A stretch of DNA of 6,861 bases from Rhodospirillales bacterium (GCA_002727395.1 PBWY01000031.1:1-6861), one strand, 5' to 3'; positions 1 through 5,661 are shown, numbered from the stretch's first letter. Numbers and translations: made by a program. Notes: generated by a model not told the origin, from the letters alone.

Positions 1-2
1 CT

Positions 3-98
3 CAAACTGGTCTTTCGAGAGAAATTCTTGAATCTTTTTTGTTAACAAGGCTTATTCCTGAATTTGATTCTTTAATTTTGGATTATACACTTATGTAA
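3..98 (+). CDS. 3' end of an unidentified protein gene (partial)
   Basis: A frame open from the window edge ends at TAA 96-98 and gives 31 residues, starting QTGLSREILES and ending LILDYTLM. The other two forward frames stop within the first 45 bases, which makes this the best candidate for a gene entering from the left. It reads toward aroQ and ends 88 bases before it. No terminator-like hairpin follows, so some read-through into aroQ is possible. I do not recognise a family from this tail, and the reading could be spurious because it is so short. Confidence 0.35.
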   Translation, partial: QTGLSREILESFLLTRLIPEFDSLILDYTLM

Positions 99-113
99 AA
101 TTTGATAGTTTTA

Positions 114-140
114 TTGCTTACTAAGCAAGGGTGCTATAAC
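114..140 (+). promoter_or_regulatory. Candidate aroQ operon promoter with overlapping palindrome
   Basis: An extended -10 element, TGCTATAAC at 132-140, lies about 46 bases before the aroQ start. Upstream is TTGCTT (114-119), usable as a poor -35 with a short 15-base spacer. That hexamer is the left arm of the inverted repeat TTGCTT-act-AAGCAA (114-128), which could be an operator covering the -35. This is inferred from motif resemblance only. The weak -35 and AT-rich background keep confidence low. Confidence 0.33.
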
Positions 141-186
141 CGTAATATAAGTTAATTTTTAGAAATCTGAATGTTCAATATTTGAT

Positions 187-636
187 ATGCCAAAAATATT
201 AATTCTAAACGGACCAAACTTAAATTTTTTAGGAACTCGTGAACCTGAGATTTACGGCAAATTTTCTCTCTCCGAGGTTGAGGAGATATGTAAAGAAAAA
301 GCAGAAACAATCGGGCTCGAATTAAATTTCAAACAAAGTAATAGCGAGGGCGAACTCATCGATTATATTCAGTTTTCGATGGACTCAACCGACGGAATTA
401 TTATCAACCCGGCTGCATACACTCATACCTCTGTCGCAATTTTAGATGCTCTCAAACAATACAAACATCCAGTAATAGAAGTACATTTATCTAATATCTA
501 TAGCCGAGAGCCGTTTAGGAACCACTCTTATGTTTCACCAATAGCCAATGGTGTAATTTGTGGTTTTGGTGCGATTGGTTACGTATTAGCCTTAGATGCA
601 ATGGACCGATTAATTTCTGATAAAGAGGACTTCTGA
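187..636 (+). CDS. aroQ: Type II 3-dehydroquinate dehydratase
   Basis: The 149-residue product converts 3-dehydroquinate to 3-dehydroshikimate in the cytoplasm, the third step of the shikimate pathway to aromatic amino acids. The length is typical of the dodecameric type II enzyme, which is unrelated to type I AroD. Family signatures are clear: NGPNLNFLGTREPEIYG at 8-24 carries Arg18 and the catalytic Tyr23. NPAAYTHTS near 74-82 carries Asn74 and His80. IEVHLSN at 97-103 carries Glu98 and the general acid His100. Arg111 follows in FRNHSY. All correspond to known active-site residues of characterised type II enzymes. The ATG at 187 begins the conserved MPKILILNGPN strand, so the start is secure, although no strong Shine-Dalgarno is visible. 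It heads an operon and shares one base with accB. Confidence 0.97.
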   Translation: MPKILILNGPNLNFLGTREPEIYGKFSLSEVEEICKEKAETIGLELNFKQSNSEGELIDYIQFSMDSTDGIIINPAAYTHTSVAILDALKQYKHPVIEVHLSNIYSREPFRNHSYVSPIANGVICGFGAIGYVLALDAMDRLISDKEDF

Positions 637-1076
637 TGTCAAAATTCGATCTGAATGAACAGATGGTCCGCAAACTCGCGGAGCTTCTTAATGAGACAAG
701 ATTAACCGAAATCGAGTATAAAGTTGGCGAACATGCGATCAGAGTATGCCGTAATGTTAATGAGATAATTACAACAAATTCTTTGGCACCTTCGGGACCA
801 TCCCAATCAACGAATACATCAGAAAATCTTTCAGATAATAGGACAGGGGCTATTACAGCACCAATGGTTGGCGTCGTTTATTTATCTCCAGAACCGGGTG
901 CCGCACCTTTTATAAAGCCGGGAGAGACTGTTTCAGAAGGCCAAACCTTATTATTGCTTGAAGCTATGAAAACATTTAACCCTGTACGTGCAACTCATGC
1001 AGGGCGTGTAACAGAAATTTGTGTATCCGATCAAACTCCCGTGGAATTTGGTGAGGACCTCGTGATTATCGAGTGA
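636..1076 (+). CDS. accB: Biotin carboxyl carrier protein of acetyl-CoA carboxylase
   Basis: The 146-residue carrier subunit of acetyl-CoA carboxylase holds the biotin that shuttles CO2 from AccC to the carboxyltransferase AccAD in fatty acid synthesis. The N-terminal part (about 1-40, MSKFDLNEQMVRKLAELL) is the region that contacts biotin carboxylase. A Ser/Thr/Asn/Pro-rich linker (about 45-70) follows, then the biotinyl domain (about 72-146). The biotin attachment site is EAMKTFNPV, with Lys112 as the modified residue. SPEPGAAPF (84-92) is the bacterial AccB thumb insertion. The start overlaps the aroQ stop in TGATG, with an upstream AGAGGA ribosome-binding site (624-629), so translation is probably coupled to aroQ. 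The AccB identity rather than another biotinyl protein is supported by the thumb and by accC downstream. Confidence 0.96.
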   Translation: MSKFDLNEQMVRKLAELLNETRLTEIEYKVGEHAIRVCRNVNEIITTNSLAPSGPSQSTNTSENLSDNRTGAITAPMVGVVYLSPEPGAAPFIKPGETVSEGQTLLLLEAMKTFNPVRATHAGRVTEICVSDQTPVEFGEDLVIIE

Positions 1077-1079
1077 GGA
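1073..1079 (+). promoter_or_regulatory. accC ribosome-binding site overlapping the accB stop
   Basis: GTGAGGA includes the accB TGA (1074-1076). The GAGG core (1075-1078) lies 7 bases before the accC ATG. A ribosome terminating on accB therefore sits on the accC initiation signal, which suggests coupled synthesis of carrier and carboxylase. Confidence 0.6.
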
Positions 1080-1085
1080 CAAGAA

Positions 1086-2426
1086 ATGTTCGATAAAATT
1101 TTAATTGCTAATCGCGGTGAAATAGCTCTGCGGGTCCATAGAGCATGCAAAGAATTAGGTATCAGAACAGTTGCCGTTCACTCAACAGCGGATTCAGACG
1201 CAATGCACGTCAGGCTTGCTGATGAGAGTGTTTGTATTGGACCTCCACCGGCAAATGAATCATATTTAAATATTCCAGCCATAATCACCGCAGCAACAGT
1301 TACAAATGCTGATGCTATCCACCCCGGTTATGGTTTTCTCTCCGAAAACGCAAATTTCGCTTCAATCGTAGAAGAGCACGATATCTGTTTTATTGGCCCG
1401 ACCGCTGATCATATTGCATTAATGGGTGATAAAATCGCTTCTAAGAATAAGGTCGATGAACTCGGTATTCCGGTCGTTCCCGGTTCCGAGGGGGCTATAG
1501 AGAATATAAAGGACGCACATGCAATGGCAGAGGAGATAGGGTACCCAATCCTTATCAAGGCTTCAGCTGGCGGCGGTGGCCGAGGAATGAAGATTGTGCA
1601 CAAAAAGTCCGAATTGGAGGGATCTATCAAGGAGGCAGGAACCGAAGCTTTAACCGCTTTTGGTAACGGGGCCGTATACATGGAAAAATTTCTGCAAAAT
1701 CCACGCCATATTGAAATTCAGGTGATAGGTGATGGAAAAGGTACGGTAGTGCACCTGGGGGAAAGAGATTGTTCTCTGCAAAGACGACACCAAAAAATTT
1801 TAGAAGAAGCGGGTTCCCCTGCTCTCAACTCTAACGTTAGGGATAATATTGGCGAAACTACATGCAACGCCCTCTCATCCTTGCATTATCGTAACGCTGG
1901 CACAGTGGAGTTTCTCTATGAGGGTGGCGAGTTTTATTTTATCGAAATGAATACTCGTTTACAAGTTGAGCATCCCGTAACGGAAATGGTGACTGGCATA
2001 GATATTGTACGGGAACAAATTAAGATTGCTAGTGGCTCAGATATTTCTTTTTCTCAGAATGATATAACCTTTAATGGCCATGCTATTGAATGTCGCATTA
2101 ACGCGGAAACACCTATTGATTTTAGACCTTCCCCCGGCAAAGTTAGTACATACCATCCACCCGGAGGAATAGGTGTTCGAGTAGATTCCGGATTATACTC
2201 TGGATACAGCGTTCTTCCACATTATGATAGCTTGATATCTAAGTTGGTTGTTCATGCAACGTCACGAAACGAATGCCTAATGAGATTAAATCGTGCTCTT
2301 GAAGAATACGTTATTAATGGCATTGAAACCACTATCCCTTTGCATCAGGAAATCATAAAAAATCGAGATTTTGTAAATGGTGACTATAATATTCATTGGC
2401 TCGAGAATTTTGTTGAAACACGGTGA
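1086..2426 (+). CDS. accC: Acetyl-CoA carboxylase, biotin carboxylase subunit
   Basis: This 446-residue ATP-grasp enzyme carboxylates the biotin of AccB using ATP and bicarbonate, the first half-reaction of malonyl-CoA synthesis. The N-terminal biotin carboxylase domain begins FDKILIANRGEIALR. The ATP-grasp domain has the glycine-rich loop AGGGGRGM at 161-168, with Lys116 and Lys158 as nucleotide-binding lysines. HIEIQV at 208-213 and LQRRHQKILEEA at 231-242 follow. The catalytic block FIEMNTRLQVEHPVTEM (285-301) supplies Glu287, Arg291 and Glu295, and Arg337 lies in AIECRINAE. These match the E. coli active-site residues, shifted by one. The C-terminal domain includes RPSPGKV (347-353). The length is that of a stand-alone bacterial AccC, not a longer propionyl- or pyruvate-carboxylase subunit. 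The start lies 9 bases after accB and has a good ribosome-binding site. Confidence 0.97.
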   Translation: MFDKILIANRGEIALRVHRACKELGIRTVAVHSTADSDAMHVRLADESVCIGPPPANESYLNIPAIITAATVTNADAIHPGYGFLSENANFASIVEEHDICFIGPTADHIALMGDKIASKNKVDELGIPVVPGSEGAIENIKDAHAMAEEIGYPILIKASAGGGGRGMKIVHKKSELEGSIKEAGTEALTAFGNGAVYMEKFLQNPRHIEIQVIGDGKGTVVHLGERDCSLQRRHQKILEEAGSPALNSNVRDNIGETTCNALSSLHYRNAGTVEFLYEGGEFYFIEMNTRLQVEHPVTEMVTGIDIVREQIKIASGSDISFSQNDITFNGHAIECRINAETPIDFRPSPGKVSTYHPPGGIGVRVDSGLYSGYSVLPHYDSLISKLVVHATSRNECLMRLNRALEEYVINGIETTIPLHQEIIKNRDFVNGDYNIHWLENFVETR

Positions 2427-2444
2427 CCTCTCCCACTTGGTGCA

Positions 2445-3089
2445 ATGTTAAGCCCTGATATACTTTTACGTGCTTATGCAGTTGGATTGTTTCCCATGGC
2501 TGAACATCATGACGAATCAGCTCTTTATTGGATCGACCCAGAAAAACGCGGAATACTGCCGATTGAACGTTTCCGCATTCCTCGGCGTCTCAGAAAAACT
2601 GTTCGCCAGAACCGTTTTCAAATTCAATGTGATACAGCTTTTGAGGATGTAATTCGTCTATGCGCAGAACCAACGGCGGAAAGAAAAGATACGTGGATAA
2701 ATCAAGAAATTATACAACTCTATATAAACCTTTTTGAAATTGGCCGTGCCCACAGCGTAGAGGATTGGTTAAATGGTAAATTAGTCGGTGGTTTGTATGG
2801 GGTTGCTTTAGGTGGTGCTTTTTTCGGTGAAAGCATGTTTAGTCGAGCTGACGATGCTAGTAAAGTCGCCCTGGTTCACTTGGTTGCTCGCCTAAAATCA
2901 GGTGGCTTTACTTTGCTAGATACACAGTTTGTTACTAATCACCTCAATCAATTTGGCGCTGCAGAAATTCACCGTAGCGGCTATAAGCACCTACTATCAT
3001 CAGCTCTCGACAAAAGTGCTTTGTTTAAAAAGGAAATTGATCATCGAGAAATTTTAGACTTTATACAGTCAACAACCCAAATGTCATAA
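2445..3089 (+). CDS. aat: Leucyl/phenylalanyl-tRNA-protein transferase
   Basis: The 214-residue product transfers Leu or Phe from aminoacyl-tRNA to the N-terminal Arg or Lys of proteins, making them substrates for ClpS/ClpAP (N-degron pathway, cytoplasmic). Family landmarks in order are LLRAYAVGLFPMAE (7-20), YWIDPEKRGI (28-37), GGLYGVALGGAFFGESMFS (115-133) with Glu129, ASKVALVHL (138-146), and GGFTLLDTQFVTNHLNQFGA (153-172) with Asp159 and Gln161. Glu129, Asp159 and Gln161 correspond to E. coli Glu156, Asp186 and Gln188. The protein is slightly short at the N-terminus, as is usual in alphaproteobacteria. It follows accC by 18 bases with no clear ribosome-binding site, so it is probably the last operon gene. 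Its final 49 bases are antisense to the DUF2155 gene. The ending FIQSTTQMS resembles family C-termini, which supports this stop. Confidence 0.95.
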   Translation: MLSPDILLRAYAVGLFPMAEHHDESALYWIDPEKRGILPIERFRIPRRLRKTVRQNRFQIQCDTAFEDVIRLCAEPTAERKDTWINQEIIQLYINLFEIGRAHSVEDWLNGKLVGGLYGVALGGAFFGESMFSRADDASKVALVHLVARLKSGGFTLLDTQFVTNHLNQFGAAEIHRSGYKHLLSSALDKSALFKKEIDHREILDFIQSTTQMS

Positions 3090-3430
3090 ATCGCATGCTC
3101 CATCGATGATAGTGATGGACTCGATGCAAACATCCAACCAGAGAATATGGGAGTGCGGGCCTGCCCCGAATGTTCATCAAAAACTTCTAGGAAAGCCGAG
3201 CTTTCTGGAAATTCTTCTGGTGGTCTTTTTATACAGGCTCGCACGCACAACCGAAGACTACCAAAAGCAACAAATTGATTTATAGGGGCTTGAATGTTTT
3301 TTATTCTTGCAGTGACTTTATCCAACCCTTGCAGCAGTGCTCCGGCAGAGGCCTTTCCTGCTGTTTGGTTGTTAAATAATAAAATAATTAGACTTGTTGA
3401 AAAAATTTTTAAAGTGTTACTTAATTTCAT
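3041..3430 (-). CDS. DUF2155-family exported protein
   Basis: This 129-residue protein belongs to the alphaproteobacterial DUF2155 family, whose biochemical role is unknown. Residues 1-30 look like a signal peptide: Lys2, a hydrophobic core around 9-20 (IFSTSLIILLF), and small residues at ASAGA (27-31). A periplasmic location is therefore likely. The mature part shows the family pattern: LDKVTARI (36-43), FGSLRLCVRACIKRPPEE (56-73), and FSGWMFASSPSLSSMEH through YDIWVVDC (97-122). Cys62, Cys66 and Cys122 could form disulphides after export, which is an inference. It begins 8 bases after the methyltransferase stop and is the last gene of the leftward operon. No ribosome-binding site is evident, so coupling to the upstream gene is plausible. 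The 3' end overlaps aat tail to tail. Confidence 0.9.
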   Translation of the reverse strand: MKLSNTLKIFSTSLIILLFNNQTAGKASAGALLQGLDKVTARIKNIQAPINQFVAFGSLRLCVRACIKRPPEEFPESSAFLEVFDEHSGQARTPIFSGWMFASSPSLSSMEHAIYDIWVVDCIKSKISR

Positions 3431-3438
3431 TAGTTTGA

Positions 3439-4212
3439 CTAACGTCTAACGGCAGAAAATCTTAGTCGTACATAATCCGCAACCCATCCTTTAATAGGAT
3501 CAAAAAGATCGGGCCTTAAATTATCTGTCACTTCTTTTTTAAATTCTGCCCTATCATCTTCAGGTAACACTAACAAAAAGCATTCTGCGAAGGTGTCCAT
3601 CCAATCAGAAAAGTGACCCGGGAGCGGAGTGGGACGAGAAAATAAGTTTATATATTTAACATAAAATCCTTGGTTTTCTAAATGTGTTTTATATTCTTTT
3701 TGACTTGGGAAGTACCAGGGAAATTCGATATGATTTTCCAGACCACGGCGACGGAGGGAGGCATAAATTTCTGAGGTGATTTTTTCTATATTTCCAATTC
3801 CACCCATCTCTCCAATTAGTCTTCCACTAGGCTTTAATGCATGCCGAATCCCAGAAAGTACATCGATGGGTGCCGTCATCCAATGCAATGCGGCATTTGT
3901 CAAAATTGCGTCGAAAACGGGCCGAAAAGCCAACTTGTGACCATCCATCACAATTGCTGTTATCCCTAGATTTTTTGTAGCAAGAATCTGATCTTCACTA
4001 GCATCAACCCCGATGACATTTGCACCTTTTTGACTAATTAATTTTGTGAGGGCACCATTTCCACAGCCTAAATCCAGAATGGTCTCTCCCTTTTTGGGAT
4101 TTAAAAGTTCTATTAGAGGATATGCCATTTGAGAGACGAATTGAGCATTCTGTGCATAACGATCAGCAAACCACCTTTGCTTTGCCTTCGCTATAGACTT
4201 ATTTCGCACCAT
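3439..4212 (-). CDS. Class I SAM-dependent methyltransferase
   Basis: The 257-residue protein has a Rossmann-type SAM-binding domain. Motif I is ILDLGCGNG (45-53). The acidic residue after strand 2 is Asp70 in VIGVD, Asp90 follows in VMDGHKLAF, and motif IV is DAILTNAALHW (101-111). The C-terminal part has RPTPLPGHFSDW (193-204) and GWVADYVRLRF (242-252), typical of the trans-aconitate/BioC-like methyltransferases widespread in alphaproteobacteria. The substrate cannot be read from sequence. I chose ATG 4212, which overlaps mlaD by 14 bases. A GTG at 4242 would add ten mostly basic residues and overlap mlaD by 44 bases. Neither has a convincing ribosome-binding site, so the start is unsure. 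It sits between mlaD and the DUF2155 gene and is probably translated by coupling to mlaD. Confidence 0.88.
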   Translation of the reverse strand: MVRNKSIAKAKQRWFADRYAQNAQFVSQMAYPLIELLNPKKGETILDLGCGNGALTKLISQKGANVIGVDASEDQILATKNLGITAIVMDGHKLAFRPVFDAILTNAALHWMTAPIDVLSGIRHALKPSGRLIGEMGGIGNIEKITSEIYASLRRRGLENHIEFPWYFPSQKEYKTHLENQGFYVKYINLFSRPTPLPGHFSDWMDTFAECFLLVLPEDDRAEFKKEVTDNLRPDLFDPIKGWVADYVRLRFSAVRR

Positions 4213-4681
4213 TAGTTCTGTCGTTTTCTTTCTTCTTTTCACTACCTTGGCTGAAAATCAAACGACCCACCAAAGATAACAAATCTACCGAACCTTGCGT
4301 GTGTGTAATTTCACCACCAGGTTTAATCATTTCCTCTTCACCACCAGGAGTAATAGAAAGATATTTTTCTCCCAAGAGCCCGTTGGATGCCACCCGTATA
4401 GAACTATCTCTTGGAAGTAGAACATCCTTATTAACGTTTAATTTCAAATTTGCAAGATAGGTAGTTCCATCAAGCTCTTGCTCAATGACTGAGCCTATTT
4501 TGATACCGCTCATTTTGACGTCACTTCCCTCGGCGAGGCCATCAATACGATCAAACTTCGCTGAAACCTCGTAACCATCAAACTTTTTTAACCCACTCTT
4601 AGAATAAGCGAATAACAGAAAAATTACCGCTCCAACCAATACTCCCGCACCGAGCAAAGACTCCGATAGATTTTTACCCAT
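4199..4681 (-). CDS. mlaD: MlaD-family (MCE domain) phospholipid-transport protein
   Basis: This 160-residue inner-membrane-anchored MCE protein is the periplasmic substrate-binding component of the Mla ABC system, which moves phospholipids between the outer and inner membranes. One N-terminal transmembrane helix spans about 9-26 (LLGAGVLVGAVIFLLFAY). The MCE domain runs about 38-115, with the signatures VSAKFDRIDGLAEGSDVKMSG (39-59), GSVI (63-66) and the loop ASNGLLGEKYLSITPGG (98-114). A C-terminal amphipathic stretch, SVDLLSLVGRLIFSQ (131-145), precedes a charged tail. GGAG at 4691-4694 lies 9 bases before the ATG. No mlaE, mlaF or mlaC partner is in the window, so in this organism the permease and ATPase must be encoded elsewhere. 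It overlaps the methyltransferase start and follows the NDUFA12 gene by 26 bases. Confidence 0.92.
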   Translation of the reverse strand: MGKNLSESLLGAGVLVGAVIFLLFAYSKSGLKKFDGYEVSAKFDRIDGLAEGSDVKMSGIKIGSVIEQELDGTTYLANLKLNVNKDVLLPRDSSIRVASNGLLGEKYLSITPGGEEEMIKPGGEITHTQGSVDLLSLVGRLIFSQGSEKKKENDRTNGAK

Positions 4682-4707
4682 CTATAAATACTCCAAAATT
4701 ACGTTAA

Positions 4708-5064
4708 CTATGAAGGTCGCCAAGGTTCATAGTCACCAGTCGCTTTTGCACGTTTTCCCTGACTCAACAAATGTCCAGGAGGCTTGTAAGCTTTTTCAGT
4801 TCCGGTCAAATTTTCTTGGTGGTCTTGCTGCCAATCATATAATTTTCTATTACTTTCGCCGGGCGACTCATTTGTACGCCCATGCAACCAACCATGCCAA
4901 TGGGCAGGTACCTTAGAGGCATCGTTAGAACCGCTATATATAACCCAACGTTTTGCGTGCTTCCCATCCTTAGGGCGTCGATCAATAAAATATCTATTCC
5001 CGTGCGAGTCGCTTCCAACATGTCTGCCTTTAAAAAAAGTGTATAGACGAGTTCCAATAGTCAT
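4708..5064 (-). CDS. NADH:ubiquinone oxidoreductase NDUFA12/B17.2-family subunit
   Basis: The 118-residue protein is the bacterial homologue of mitochondrial complex I accessory subunit NDUFA12 (B17.2), found in alphaproteobacteria. It is expected to bind the peripheral arm of respiratory complex I at the cytoplasmic face. No signal peptide or membrane helix is present. Conserved blocks are VGSDSHGNRYF (16-26), KRWVIYSG (38-45), VPAHWHGWLHG (52-62), NLTGTEKAYKPPG (85-97) and TGDYEPWRP (109-117). The ATG at 5064 gives MTIGTRLYTFFKG, the usual family start. It is the first gene of the leftward operon and is well separated from the main nuo genes, which are not in this window. Confidence 0.93.
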   Translation of the reverse strand: MTIGTRLYTFFKGRHVGSDSHGNRYFIDRRPKDGKHAKRWVIYSGSNDASKVPAHWHGWLHGRTNESPGESNRKLYDWQQDHQENLTGTEKAYKPPGHLLSQGKRAKATGDYEPWRPS

Positions 5065-5088
5065 TAAACATTGACCTATTTTGTTTGT

Positions 5089-5117
5089 ATTAAAATACTA
5101 ATAAACAATTTTTCCAA
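5089..5117 (-). promoter_or_regulatory. Candidate promoter of the NDUFA12-mlaD operon
   Basis: Read on the minus strand, TTGGAA (5112-5117) is followed after 17 bases by TTTAAT (5089-5094), a -35/-10 pair matching sigma-70 at 4 and 5 of 6 positions. This would give a leader of about 20 bases before the ATG at 5064. The surroundings are very AT-rich, where such matches arise by chance. Confidence 0.3.
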
Positions 5118-5300
5118 TTTTGAACATCTCTTAAAGGAAAGCAAAACTCCTTTTTTTGCTAACCAATTAATCATTTTTTCATACGGAACACTTTTCTCTT
5201 AACTCAATAAACTGAAAAATAACGCATTACTTAAAAAACTTACCGATTCTATTGCTATTTACCATATATTGCGTTTAAGGTTAACAAAGTTTACTAAATG
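5118..5300. other. AT-rich spacer without a recognisable gene
   Basis: No frame here looks coding. The only local structure is a 7-bp perfect hairpin, AGCAAAA/TTTTGCT (5140-5160, 7-base loop), all A/T except for one G-C and one C-G pair. It lies upstream of the leftward operon and could be incidental. The rest looks like promoter-type spacer between two divergent transcripts. Confidence 0.4.
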
Positions 5301-5330
5301 TTGATATGGCAATAGGTCTTTCGTGATAAT
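5301..5330 (+). promoter_or_regulatory. Sigma-70-like promoter of the intergenic transcript
   Basis: TTGATA (5301-5306) and GATAAT (5325-5330) are separated by 18 bases, and each matches the sigma-70 consensus at 5 of 6 positions. The predicted start is near 5337, immediately before a hairpin arm at 5340. GATAAT recurs at 5331-5336 as a short tandem repeat (GATAATGATAATG). This is the best promoter match in the window, and it points into a stretch ending at a strong terminator. Confidence 0.52.
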
Positions 5331-5339
5331 GATAATGTT

Positions 5340-5385
5340 TTAGGCTCTGATAAGGTCATTTTGAAGCCCCGTCGGTCGAGCCTAA
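5340..5385 (+). promoter_or_regulatory. 5'-terminal stem of the intergenic transcript
   Basis: TTAGGCTC (5340-5347) pairs perfectly with GAGCCTAA (5378-5385), closing a 30-base loop region with the GC-rich segment GAAGCCCCGTCGGTC. The stem begins within a few bases of the predicted transcript start, where it would protect the 5' end or form the base of a regulatory domain. I do not recognise a known riboswitch core in the loop. Confidence 0.35.
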
Positions 5386-5394
5386 TAAATATAT

Positions 5395-5415
5395 AGAGAG
5401 GCAAAAAGATGCCTC
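5395..5415 (+). promoter_or_regulatory. Hairpin masking a ribosome-binding site and start codon
   Basis: AGAGAGG (5395-5401) is a strong Shine-Dalgarno placed 7 bases before ATG 5409. GAGGCA (5398-5403) pairs perfectly with TGCCTC (5410-5415) across the six-base loop AAAAGA. Both the ribosome-binding core and two bases of the start codon are therefore in the stem, a geometry that can switch translation on and off. Confidence 0.38.
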
Positions 5416-5447
5416 AACATAGAAAGGTCATCCTAGCAATAACTTAA
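5409..5447 (+). CDS. Possible 12-residue leader peptide
   Basis: ATG 5409 opens a 12-codon frame (MPQHRKVILAIT) ending TAA 5445-5447, with a strong ribosome-binding site 7 bases upstream. The peptide matches nothing I know and lacks the runs of one amino acid that mark attenuation leaders. The next bases form ATG-TAA (5448-5453), a start directly followed by a stop. The good ribosome-binding site is the only positive evidence for translation. A frame this short can easily arise by chance. Confidence 0.22.
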   Translation: MPQHRKVILAIT

Positions 5448-5505
5448 ATGTAAAATATTTGTCACTTATAAATAAAAAACCAAGTGAGGATAAATTATCT
5501 TGGAT

Positions 5506-5661
5506 ATGAAAATGAAATCACTCGTTATTAAACCAGTTCACCGAGTGATTCTAGAACTTCGTGCCGTCCTGCATCGGATATGGCACGTGGTCCAACATCC
5601 GGTCCTTCCTCACCGGATGTTGTTGTCGAGCAACGGCATATTTGGCGTTGCGTCTCCCTGA
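5506..5661 (+). CDS. Possible 51-residue basic, histidine-containing small protein
   Basis: The frame from ATG 5506 ends at TGA 5659-5661, two bases before the terminator palindrome. It begins MKMKSLVIKPVHRVILEL and is rich in Val, Leu, His and Arg. His23, His27 and His31 are spaced four apart, so they would lie on one face if that part is helical. A TTG at 5500 is in frame and sits 9 bases after AGGA (5487-5490), a better ribosome-binding distance than the ATG has. Against coding: the same bases form four consecutive hairpins, the opposite strand is also open here, and I recognise no family. Low confidence; a dual-function RNA is possible. Confidence 0.28.
   Translation: MKMKSLVIKPVHRVILELRAVLHRIWHVVQHPVLPHRMLLSSNGIFGVASP
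5516..5651 (+). other. Four tandem hairpins preceding the terminator
   Basis: Stem 1 is AATCACTCG/CGAGTGATT (5516-5524 with 5542-5550, 17-base loop). Stem 2 is CGTGCC/GGCACG (5560-5565 with 5582-5587), extended inward by a G-U and a U-A pair. Stem 3 is CAACATCCGG/CCGGATGTTG (5593-5602 with 5613-5622, 10-base loop). Stem 4 is GCAACG/CGTTGC (5630-5635 with 5646-5651, 10-base loop). All main arms are perfect. The spacers between stems are 9, 5 and 7 bases. This regular arrangement is more typical of a structured RNA than of a coding sequence. Confidence 0.6.
5593..5622 (+). promoter_or_regulatory. Hairpin presenting an anti-Shine-Dalgarno loop
   Basis: The 10-bp stem displays the pyrimidine loop TCCTTCCTCA (5603-5612). 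Loops with CCUCC-like sequence are known in alphaproteobacterial trans-acting small RNAs that bind ribosome-binding sites. Within this transcript, TCCTCAC (5607-5613) is the exact complement of GTGAGGA (5484-5490), which is the ribosome-binding site of the possible 51-residue frame. Function is inferred from complementarity only. Confidence 0.45.

Noticed and set aside
1409..1681. Minus-strand 90-codon frame.
   Set aside because: It lies wholly inside accC, whose conserved ATP-grasp motifs occupy the same bases on the other strand.
4710..5057. Open frames on + (4710-4916) and - (4806-5057) strands.
   Set aside because: Both are shadows of the NDUFA12-family gene, whose conserved blocks span the whole interval in its own frame.
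5140..5160. Hairpin AGCAAAA/TTTTGCT as a terminator.
   Set aside because: The stem is almost all A-T and lies upstream of, not after, any gene on either strand.
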